Origin: JBOGGN01 sp050744165
GTDB taxonomy: Bacteria > Actinomycetota > Acidimicrobiia > Acidimicrobiales > Palsa-688
Direction of reading: 5' to 3'
NCBI GenBank assembly: GCA_050744165.1
Contig: JBOGGN010000069.1
Span: 1 to 11,544 of the forward strand
DNA length: 11,544 bases
Part shown: piece after piece, positions 6,814 through 11,544 of the stretch
How positions within the stretch are numbered: position 1 is the first letter of the stretch
Layout: each line of letters begins with the position of its first letter
Program-made: the position numbers and the translations under genes
Notes under the pieces: model-generated
What the model was told of the DNA's origin: nothing
Seen by the model: the letters and a program-made list of their open reading frames with translations, nothing else
Database searches by the model: none

Positions 6814-7554
6814 ATGGCCCGCAATCGGACTCCTCAAGTGTCAGCACTCGTCGGGTCGACCATCGCGCTGAGTTCGCTCGGGCTAATCGTCGTGCTCCTA
6901 CTCGCCTATCATGCCGTCGGCGGTCAACATGTCCGCGCGCAGAGGACGGTCGCTATACCTTTCAACTGTTCGACAGCGGCGGCCCTTCCGTTTGGCTACC
7001 TGGCACAAGTCACGCCGAGCTTCGCGTTACCACAACAATTCGTATCGCCGACCTTACCCGCTTTCCCCGGCCCGTGGCCTGCGCCAGGCACCACTCCTGG
7101 TCCAGTGGCGACACCGTTGGCGACCATTGACGGTGGAACGACAGGGTACGAACTCTTTTCCACTGCAGCCGGTGCCGGGCCGTCGTCGCTTACCGCCATC
7201 CCCGGAGTCCAACGGGCCGGAATTGTCAACAATCTGAGTGTGCAGCCACAGTATCGCTCCTGTGTTTACGATCTCTCGGACAAACCGGCCGCTGCAGCGC
7301 TCGCCGAAGACACCACACGGGCATTGCAGGCTGTCCATCTCCTCGCATCTCCGCTCCCACAAGACACGATCTTCTCTATCAGTGACGACCCGTTGGATTC
7401 CCGTGACGAGATCGTGACGGTGCAAACGCCCTCAGCCACGTCCGCTCCTTGCAACCTGCCACCTAGCTTCCGTTGTACCGGACACGTCGCCGTGGCCGCA
7501 ATCATTACAGCAGCATCAGGCAATGTCGTTGCTGCTGGCACGGCACCGTGGTGA
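6814..7554 (+). CDS. Membrane-anchored extracytoplasmic protein of unknown function
   Basis: A 246-residue protein with no family I recognise. Residues about 10-35 form one strong hydrophobic helix (SALVGSTIALSSLGLIVVLL) after a short basic start, serving as signal anchor or uncleaved signal. The exported part carries four cysteines (C52 in IPFNCS, YRSCVYD, APCNLPP, FRCTG), a Pro-rich stretch (PAFPGPWPAPGTTPGPVATP) and a C-terminal hydrophobic strand segment (GHVAVAAIITAASGNVVAAG). ATG 6814 is chosen over ATG 6766 because AGGGGGG lies 8 bases upstream and the promoter -10 box covers 6766. The next gene starts 19 bp after its stop with its own ribosome site, so the two are probably co-transcribed. 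Export and disulphide formation are inferred from sequence; the task is unknown. Confidence 0.8.
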   Translation: MARNRTPQVSALVGSTIALSSLGLIVVLLLAYHAVGGQHVRAQRTVAIPFNCSTAAALPFGYLAQVTPSFALPQQFVSPTLPAFPGPWPAPGTTPGPVATPLATIDGGTTGYELFSTAAGAGPSSLTAIPGVQRAGIVNNLSVQPQYRSCVYDLSDKPAAAALAEDTTRALQAVHLLASPLPQDTIFSISDDPLDSRDEIVTVQTPSATSAPCNLPPSFRCTGHVAVAAIITAASGNVVAAGTAPW

Positions 7555-7560
7555 ACCCCA

Positions 7561-7565
7561 AGGAG
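7561..7565 (+). promoter_or_regulatory. Ribosome binding site AGGAG for the Asn/Tyr-rich protein
   Basis: AAGGAG ends 8 bases before ATG 7574 and lies just after the stop of the upstream gene (7552-7554). It supports separate initiation within a two-gene transcript. Confidence 0.6.
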
Positions 7566-7573
7566 ATCACCCC

Positions 7574-8353
7574 ATGAACTGGCCCCTTAGAACCAAGATA
7601 ACAGGGCCCACTAAGGGACACGCAGGACCCCGCTTATTTCGACTTGTTTATGTGGCCTTGGCCGCGATCGTCATTCAACTGGTCTTTATTATCCATCCAC
7701 TTATCGCTTCTGCTGCCGGGTGTGGCAGCACCGATGGCCACGGCCGCGCCAATGCCTACTCCGGTGCCGGAGACAATGTCGGCACCGGAGTAATAACGAA
7801 CACCTGGTCTAGCTGGTTCCTTCAAAACTACTCGAAGGACTTCGCAGTCGATGCTGCCTGGCTTGCCAACAACAACAATTATAACGATTCGATAGAGGCG
7901 GGAATCAGCACAGGAGAAACGGTATACGGATCCTGGGCGTCCACGATTTACCCGTACTACACATTAAACAACGGCCAGAATGAAACCGACTACCTCACCC
8001 AGGTGTTCCCCACCAATACAGTGATCGGAATGGACATTTGGCAGTATGCGCCGGGAAGTGGCGGCACGAATATTTATGTCGGCAACAACTCCGGTGTAGG
8101 CGGTTATCTTTATCTCAACGGCTCCTACTACGTCGGTACTCCGCGGCTGAATTTCTCGCAAGGTGAGGTGAACCCAGGAGTCGCTCCTAATACGATGAGC
8201 GGCGGAGAGGATGGGTTTATCGGCTATTACCTTCCATATCAAGGTGCTCAGTGGACCCTGTGGGGATTTCAAACTGAGTGTGCAGACTCTCCGTACTATA
8301 TTTATCCGTACAGTGGCAGTCCGAATGACTCGTGGATTAGTGGAGGACCCTGA
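7574..8353 (+). CDS. Secreted Asn/Tyr/Gly-rich protein of unknown function
   Basis: A 259-residue protein with a long N-region (about 23 residues), a hydrophobic core at about 24-45 (LVYVALAAIVIQLVF) and an ASAA-G cleavage site near residue 48, so it is probably secreted. The mature part has only two cysteines (C50 and the one in QTECADS near the C-terminus), which may join N- and C-terminal ends. It is rich in Asn, Tyr, Gly, Ser and Trp with alternating strands (GVITNTWSSW, SIEAGISTGETVYGSW, NIYVGNNSGVGGYLYLNGSY, WTLWGFQ), suggesting an all-beta sandwich. The pattern of a SIEAG strand followed by Trp/Tyr-rich strands weakly recalls secreted neprosin-like domains, but no catalytic residues can be assigned. 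Codon use is visibly A/T-richer than the flanking genes (many AAC, AAT, TAT), a sign of transfer. It follows a membrane-anchored protein gene by 19 bp. Confidence 0.85.
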   Translation: MNWPLRTKITGPTKGHAGPRLFRLVYVALAAIVIQLVFIIHPLIASAAGCGSTDGHGRANAYSGAGDNVGTGVITNTWSSWFLQNYSKDFAVDAAWLANNNNYNDSIEAGISTGETVYGSWASTIYPYYTLNNGQNETDYLTQVFPTNTVIGMDIWQYAPGSGGTNIYVGNNSGVGGYLYLNGSYYVGTPRLNFSQGEVNPGVAPNTMSGGEDGFIGYYLPYQGAQWTLWGFQTECADSPYYIYPYSGSPNDSWISGGP

Positions 8354-8364
8354 TTTCTCCTGGG

Positions 8365-8433
8365 CTAGCCGGCGGCCGTTCGCGAACCGGATGTAATCTA
8401 GCCGGCGGCCGTTCGCGAACCGGATGTAATCTA
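8365..8433. repeat. 33-bp perfect tandem duplication
   Basis: Units at 8365-8397 and 8398-8430 are identical over 33 bases, followed by three more bases of a third unit. Each unit contains the 10-base palindrome GTTCGCGAAC (8379-8388 and 8412-8421). It starts 11 bp after the stop of the secreted-protein gene, in non-coding DNA. Confidence 0.9.
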
Positions 8434-8547
8434 AGCCCCACTGGGTGGTCGACCTCTGGGAGTCGGGTCAACGTGCGGGGCTGCAGCAAGAAAGTGAGTT
8501 GGGTGTTAGGTAGACACAGACGGTTATAGGGAGAGGCCGTTGATAGC

Positions 8548-9267
8548 GTGCAGGATTCGATTGACGTTCGACGGGTGCCTCGATGGATCACACTGATTGT
8601 CGTAGTAGCCAGCATTGCGGTCCTTGGGTCGGCCTGCCGCTCGCGGGTCGTGCAAACGGGAGAGTGTGCCACATCTACGACATCATTCGTCAGCCTAGGC
8701 AGCGTTGGAGGGTTACGGCAAACTATCGACAAGTCGTCGGATGCTGCATACGGACGTTACGCTCAGGGGGCGCCGAAAATAGGTGGCGTCAAACACACCC
8801 GTATCATTGGCGGTGTCAGTGAACGGGCATACGAAGAGCCGTTCCTATCAGAAGAAATGGCCCAGGCGGCGCGACTAGGGTACGCGAGTTCCAGCGTACC
8901 ATTGACACCGCTCCAAGGTTCGATAGTTACAGACACGCCTGGTTTGCTCGAGCTGTACCAGACGCATACCGTGTTCGATACGGAACGCGACGCGCGAGGA
9001 CTGGTCGGGCAAGTGTCAAGGGCACAGATCGGAGGTGGCGAAGTTGCGCCTGTGAGGATCGATGGAGTCCCGGGGTTAGCAAACGGGATCGCGTTGGCAG
9101 GAACACTTGGCCCGTCAAGCACAGACGAGCGTATAGTGACTGTGGGCCTTGTGTTCGGGAACGTAGTCCTTCAGTTGACCGTTCTGGGTGGGGAAGCAGT
9201 AACTCCTGCATCGCAAGCAGATCTTATTCGTGAGGTCGGGCAAGAATACCTTAGGACCTGCAATTAG
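8548..9267 (+). CDS. Putative lipoprotein of unknown function
   Basis: A 239-residue protein starting at GTG 8548. A basic start (VRRVPRW) and hydrophobic core (ITLIVVVASIAVL) lead to LGSAC with the cysteine at residue 30, a slightly irregular lipobox (Gly at -3), so export is likely and lipid attachment probable. The rest is hydrophilic with Gly/Val/Thr-rich strands and a conspicuous TLGPSSTDERIVTVGLVFG segment. Apart from C30 there are two cysteines (GECATS and RTCN at the end), possibly a disulphide joining the ends. No catalytic motif is seen. GGGAGAGG lies 11 bases upstream, rather far; an internal GTG at 8574 would remove the basic start. It shares strand with the two exported-protein genes upstream and is separated from them by 194 bp holding the 33-bp duplication. 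Confidence 0.77.
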   Translation: MQDSIDVRRVPRWITLIVVVASIAVLGSACRSRVVQTGECATSTTSFVSLGSVGGLRQTIDKSSDAAYGRYAQGAPKIGGVKHTRIIGGVSERAYEEPFLSEEMAQAARLGYASSSVPLTPLQGSIVTDTPGLLELYQTHTVFDTERDARGLVGQVSRAQIGGGEVAPVRIDGVPGLANGIALAGTLGPSSTDERIVTVGLVFGNVVLQLTVLGGEAVTPASQADLIREVGQEYLRTCN

Positions 9268-9307
9268 GAGTCTTGCCGCTGGACGGGTCCGTAACCTGGA
9301 TCCACAT

Positions 9308-9330
9308 GCGTCCAGTAGCTCGCTGGACGC
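9308..9330 (+). terminator. 8-bp stem hairpin after the lipoprotein gene
   Basis: GCGTCCAG at 9308-9315 pairs perfectly with CTGGACGC at 9323-9330 around a 7-base loop, 40 bp after the lipoprotein stop. No T run follows, so it is a terminator candidate of moderate quality. It also lies just upstream of the possible group II intron remnant, and group IIC introns favour sites beside terminator hairpins. Confidence 0.4.
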
Positions 9331-9350
9331 GTGAACGCAAAGGAGCGGTC

Positions 9351-9380
9351 ATGACAAGGCCGTGCGGAAGCTTTCGATAG
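9351..9380 (+). CDS. Nine-codon open frame with good ribosome site
   Basis: ATG 9351 follows AAGGAG at a spacing of 6 bases and reads MTRPCGSFR before TAG. It is too short to name. It could be a leader peptide, a chance match, or the truncated start of a gene interrupted at about 9362 by inserted DNA. Confidence 0.2.
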   Translation: MTRPCGSFR

Positions 9381-9637
9381 CCAGCCGGTGGGAGTGCGGT
9401 TCGGGGAGACGCCAGGGTCGCCGGTAGCGAAGCCCCCGGTTCCGGTTGAGAGGCCGGGGTCGATAGTCGAGTCCCAACGAGTGGTGTACGAGGCGGGAGC
9501 CGAGGGAGAGGTCCGCAGTCGCGACGGTCACCGCGCGAACCCTCGAGAGGCAGTTCTGACACGAATACTTTAGGAGGCCCACGGTGACTGTCGGTAGCAC
9601 TATGGGCGGGTCCGCTTGGCTGGGTTGTGTAAGTACG
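9362..9637 (+). mobile_element. Possible group II intron 5' remnant (ribozyme region plus start of its ORF)
   Basis: There is no ordinary gene here. The sequence starts with GTGCG (9362-9366), the usual 5' end of group II introns, is full of short GC-rich purine-loop hairpins, and ends with the block TCTGACACGAATACTTTAGG followed by AGG and GTGACTGTC at 9584. That arrangement recalls the leader just before the reverse transcriptase/maturase start in bacterial introns, and VTVGST resembles the start of such maturases. The reading then runs into the transposase remnant. No domain V was located. The call rests on memory of the leader pattern and is tentative. Confidence 0.3.
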
Positions 9638-10074
9638 TTGGAGGGCGACGACGGCGAGGGCGACTTGGACCGGGCCATGCTCCAGGTGTTCGCTGAGGCG
9701 TTGATGTCGGCCCAGGCGTCGATGCAGTGCGGCGCCGCCTTGGGGGAGCGCAGCGATGAGCAGGTGAACTCCGGCAGGGTGTCGGCATCCGTGGGACACC
9801 CGGGTCGGCACGATCGACTTGGCCGTCCCCAAGTTGCGTCAGTGCTCCTCGTCGCGGGAGTTTCTGCTTGTCGCTCGTCGCCGGGCGGAGCAGGCGCTGG
9901 TGGCGGGTGGTGTGCCAGGCGTACGTGGAGGGTGTCTCGACCCGTCGGGTGGAGAATCTGGTCAAGGCGATGGGGATCGACGGGATCTCACGTTCCGAGG
10001 TGTCACGTCTGGCCGCCGAGTTCGACGCCACCGTCGCGACGTTCTGGGATCGGCCCCTCGATGCTGGCCCGTAG
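9638..10074 (+). pseudogene. IS256-family (IS1081-type) transposase, frameshifted N-terminal remnant
   Basis: Three consecutive plus-strand frames together give the N-terminal part of a mutator-type DDE transposase. Frame one has LDRAMLQVFAEALMSAQASM, CGAALGERSDEQVN (9668-9767). Frame two, from about 9786, has RHPWDTRVGTIDLAVPKLRQ and EFLLVARRRAEQALV. Frame three, from about 9900, has VVCQAYVEGVSTRRVENLVK, AMGIDGISRSEVSRLAAEFD and RPLDAGP. This follows IS1081-type proteins closely (GVSTRRMERLVETLG, RPLDAGP). After RPLDAGP a TAG occurs and the catalytic D-D-E core, about 250 residues, is missing, replaced by the helicase sequence of the opposite strand. It cannot encode an active enzyme. No terminal inverted repeat was found. 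Confidence 0.85.
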
Positions 10075-10518
10075 CTCGACGGGTTCGTGGTCGGCGCTGT
10101 GGGAGAAGTTGACGACCGCCCGCATCGCCACCCCGGCCAGGAACCCGGCGTCGAGTATCTTGGCCCGCCCCGCCACCTCGACGGGCAGGGGGCCGAGGCC
10201 GAGGTGGGCGGCCATGTCCTCGGGGCGCATCCGGCCCGATCCGAGCCGGCCGGCGAACGCCTTGCCGACCGCCTGGAACGCCAGGCCGTGGGCGGTCGAC
10301 GCCCCCACCGACGCCGGCAGCCGCCGCCGGCAGTCGCCGACGACGGCCCGGTTGAACGCCAGGTATCGGCCCCGCCGCCGCCCCATGGCCTGGGCGACGG
10401 CGACCAGCGTCGAGGTTTTCCCGGTGCCCGCCCCGGCCACCACGCACAGCCGGCCCCCTTCGACCGCGGCCGCCACCACCGCCTCCTGCTCGCCGGTCAG
10501 CCTCATCGGCCTGGTCAC
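10003..10518 (-). CDS. UvrD-like superfamily 1 helicase, truncated by the transposase remnant
   Basis: The N-terminal part of a UvrD/Fbh1-like ATP-dependent DNA helicase. Seen are the Q motif (LTGEQEAVV, Q11), Walker A GAGTGKTST at residues 29-37, the motif Ia-like YLAFNRAVV, and TAHGLAFQAVG, followed by a helical region to about NFSHSADHEPVELRAS. Beyond about 10070 the frame reads antisense through the transposase remnant and stops at 10003, so roughly 150 authentic residues remain of a protein usually above 450. Walker B and the second RecA domain are gone and helicase activity is not expected. GTG 10518 is used; ATG 10506 is an alternative. The HTH gene ends 23 bp upstream on the same strand, so they form one transcript. 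Confidence 0.77.
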   Translation of the reverse strand: MTRPMRLTGEQEAVVAAAVEGGRLCVVAGAGTGKTSTLVAVAQAMGRRRGRYLAFNRAVVGDCRRRLPASVGASTAHGLAFQAVGKAFAGRLGSGRMRPEDMAAHLGLGPLPVEVAGRAKILDAGFLAGVAMRAVVNFSHSADHEPVELRASIEGPIPERRDGGVELGGQT

Positions 10519-10541
10519 AGGGTCTGCGCCGCCGGGTCGGT

Positions 10542-10727
10542 TCAGGCGGCGCCCGACGCCCGGTCGAGCAGCTGGTCGACCGCCCGCCGGGGCACCAGCA
10601 GCCGCCGTCCGAGGCGCACCGCGGGCAGCTCCCGCCGGGCGACCAGCTCGTAGGCGTGCGCCCGGGAGATCCCGAGCATCGCCGCCGCTTCGGGCACGCT
10701 GAAGGTCAACCTTGCTTGTTCGGCCAT
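10542..10727 (-). CDS. Excisionase-like helix-turn-helix protein
   Basis: A 61-residue DNA-binding protein of the HTH_17 (MerR/excisionase-like) type. FSVPEAAAMLGISRAHAYEL at about 9-28 is the helix-turn-helix, and the wing follows with LPAVRLGRRLLVPRRAVDQ and LLD, typical of phage and integrative-element Xis proteins. Length is normal for the family. ATG 10727 is preceded by GGAGAGAGG at a spacing of 4. It lies 23 bp upstream of the truncated helicase and 55 bp downstream of the coiled-coil gene on the same strand. Related proteins act as recombination directionality factors or small regulators; which of these applies is not visible. No integrase gene lies next to it here. Confidence 0.87.
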   Translation of the reverse strand: MAEQARLTFSVPEAAAMLGISRAHAYELVARRELPAVRLGRRLLVPRRAVDQLLDRASGAA

Positions 10728-10782
10728 CGATCCTCTCTCCTTATCTATTGGTGGATTCGGGCTTGTCTGTCCGGCAGCCCGG

Positions 10783-10965
10783 CTACCGGCAGCCCGGTAC
10801 CCGGCACGGCGCGTCGAAGCCGGCCAGGCGGCGCCGCAGGTCCTCGTTCTCGGCGACTAGTGCGGTGATCAGCTCGTCGGCGGCGGCCAGCTGGTCGAGC
10901 AGGTCGTGCACCCCGGCGACCGCCGCCCCCAGCCGCTCCACCAGGCACCGCTCCGGTGTGGTCAC
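10783..10965 (-). CDS. Short coiled-coil protein of unknown function
   Basis: A 60-residue protein, VTTPERCLVERLGAAVAGVH onwards, almost wholly helical. A heptad-like run (LLDQLAAADELITALVAENE, then DLRRRLAGF) covers residues 22-50 and suggests a dimerising coiled coil. The tail APCRVPGCR has two cysteines besides C8. The GTG at 10965 overlaps the stop of the upstream membrane-protein gene in a GTGA arrangement, which supports translational coupling and decides the start; the frame is open further upstream but there overlaps the real membrane-protein frame. No database family comes to mind. Small size lowers confidence. Confidence 0.65.
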   Translation of the reverse strand: MTTPERCLVERLGAAVAGVHDLLDQLAAADELITALVAENEDLRRRLAGFDAPCRVPGCR

Positions 10966-11267
10966 CGGGAGCCGCCGGGAAGTTGCGGCCCCCGGGGGGC
11001 GGCCGGCGGCAGCTGGGGCACCTCGGGCCGTCGCCGGGTCCGCCGCAGGCCGGCCAGGATGACCGCCGCCCCGAACGGCAGGAACAGCCCGCCCAGGCCG
11101 ATCGAGCAGCACACGATGAGCAGCAGCCGGCAGATCTTGGAGCCCCACCCGTGGCCGAAGTCCCGGGCCGGGACCCGCACCACCTCGACGATGGCCCACG
11201 CCCAGAGCGCCCAGGCGAAGCAGTTCCACACCATGATCCCGGCCACATCGACCGAACGGGTCACCAT
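10962..11267 (-). CDS. Small two-helix membrane protein
   Basis: A 101-residue protein from ATG 11267. Two hydrophobic segments, about residues 8-24 (AGIMVWNCFAWALWAWAIVE) and 42-62 (LLLIVCCSIGLGGLFLPFGA), are joined by VRVPARDFGHGWGSKICR; the tail after about 66 is basic and Pro-rich (RRTRRRPEVPQLPPAAPR), probably cytoplasmic. GGGGGGCGG ends 4 bases upstream and supports this start; the frame is open back to 11399 but there crosses a 9-bp tandem repeat and lacks a ribosome site. Its stop overlaps the start of the coiled-coil gene. The layout resembles small integral membrane proteins of mobile elements; function unknown. Confidence 0.72.
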   Translation of the reverse strand: MVTRSVDVAGIMVWNCFAWALWAWAIVEVVRVPARDFGHGWGSKICRLLLIVCCSIGLGGLFLPFGAAVILAGLRRTRRRPEVPQLPPAAPRGPQLPGGSR

Positions 11268-11282
11268 CGCCGCCCCCCGACT

Positions 11283-11309
11283 GATGTCTCCGATGTCTCC
11301 GATGTCTCC
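11283..11309. repeat. Three tandem copies of GATGTCTCC
   Basis: Units at 11283-11291, 11292-11300 and 11301-11309 are identical, followed by the first four bases of a fourth. They lie 16 bp upstream of the membrane-protein start, in its 5' leader, or would encode repeated Gly-Asp-Ile if translation began at 11399. Copy number may vary between strains. Confidence 0.85.
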
Positions 11310-11376
11310 GATGGCGCCATGGCTGTCCTCCCGGTGGGTTTGGGTGTCACCGGGAACCTCTGGCTGCGACCACCTG

Positions 11377-11419
11377 GATGTGTGACATCCCCCGCCCATT
11401 CGACGGCGGCTATGTCACA
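11377..11419. promoter_or_regulatory. Inverted repeats in the divergent promoter region
   Basis: TGTGACAT (11381-11388) and ATGTCACA (11412-11419) form an 8-bp perfect inverted repeat with a 23-base gap. The left copy also lies in a compact dyad, GATGT-GTG-ACATC (11377-11389). The sites lie between the minus-strand membrane-protein gene and the plus-strand secreted-protein gene, where a shared operator would be expected. The TGTGA/TCACA halves recall Crp-type sites, but the spacing does not fit. Confidence 0.35.
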
Positions 11420-11453
11420 ATCGGGTCACCTGGCGGACAGGGTGGACAACGAC

Positions 11454-11544
11454 ATGCCCGCAACCTCGATGAGCGCACCTCGCACGCGCCGTGCCCTGCT
11501 GGCTGGCGCCGCCGTGGCCCTGGTCACCCTGGCGACCGCCGCCC
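11454..11544 (+). CDS. N-terminus of an exported protein (cut by window edge)
   Basis: Thirty codons from ATG 11454 encode a typical signal sequence: a polar start, the basic stretch PRTRRA, then a hydrophobic core ALLAGAAVALVTLATAA running off the window. GGGTGG lies about 10 bases upstream. An in-frame ATG at 11469 is a second possible start. Nothing of the mature protein is visible, so no function can be given. It is transcribed away from the small membrane-protein gene, with inverted repeats in the space between them. Confidence 0.6.
   Translation, partial: MPATSMSAPRTRRALLAGAAVALVTLATAA

Noticed and set aside
6577..6837. Minus-strand 86-codon open frame upstream of the exported cassette
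   Set aside because: It runs antisense through the promoter and start of the membrane-anchored protein gene and has no recognisable motif.
8365..8433. CRISPR array
   Set aside because: There are only two units, directly abutting with no spacers; it is a tandem duplication.
9584..10702. A 372-codon open frame on the plus strand
   Set aside because: Its first part is a possible intron-ORF start and one frame of the broken transposase; the rest is antisense to the helicase and HTH genes and is Arg/Pro/Ala-rich without motifs.
11268..11399. Extended N-terminus of the small membrane protein from ATG 11399
   Set aside because: The extension would encode a 9-bp tandem repeat, covers the divergent promoter region and lacks a ribosome site, whereas ATG 11267 has one.

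Overview
This window is high-GC DNA with actinobacterial-type codon use. A System I haem lyase (ccmF), an LpqC-like esterase, a B-box-type zinc-ribbon membrane protein and IS1081-type IS256 transposase remains together suggest an uncultured member of the Actinomycetota, possibly Acidimicrobiia. That placement is an inference; no phylogenetic marker is present.

Left part (1-4397) reads as ordinary chromosome. On the minus strand are the N-terminal half of ccmF and an LpqC/PHB-depolymerase-type lipoprotein esterase whose frame is broken twice within about 30 bp. After a divergent intergenic region, the plus strand carries a zinc-ribbon/single-TM/extracellular-domain protein and a 398-residue secreted protein of unknown function.

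Middle part (4398-6765) has no intact gene. It holds GC-rich hairpins, a pair of 25-bp repeats with interleaved palindromes, the 3' half of a tRNA-Lys(CTT) on the minus strand, and decayed fragments recognisable only in broken frames: a class F-like sortase C-terminus, an ECF sigma region 4, and a large serine recombinase. The orientation of the tRNA fragment fits a distal attachment site with the integrated element to its right and chromosome to its left. That agrees with the conserved genes on the left and accessory genes on the right.

Right part (6766-11544) is accessory. A good sigma70-like promoter drives a membrane-anchored extracytoplasmic protein and an A/T-richer secreted Asn/Tyr/Gly-rich protein, followed by a 33-bp tandem duplication and a lipoprotein. 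None of the three has a domain I recognise; they may form an exported cassette. Next come a possible group II intron 5' remnant, a frameshifted and truncated IS256-family transposase, and a minus-strand set ending against it: small membrane protein, short coiled-coil protein (GTGA overlap), excisionase-like HTH protein, and a UvrD-like helicase cut off at the transposase remnant. A divergent secreted-protein gene runs off the right edge. The most attractive candidates for something undescribed are the three-gene exported cassette and the membrane/coiled-coil/HTH/helicase set.
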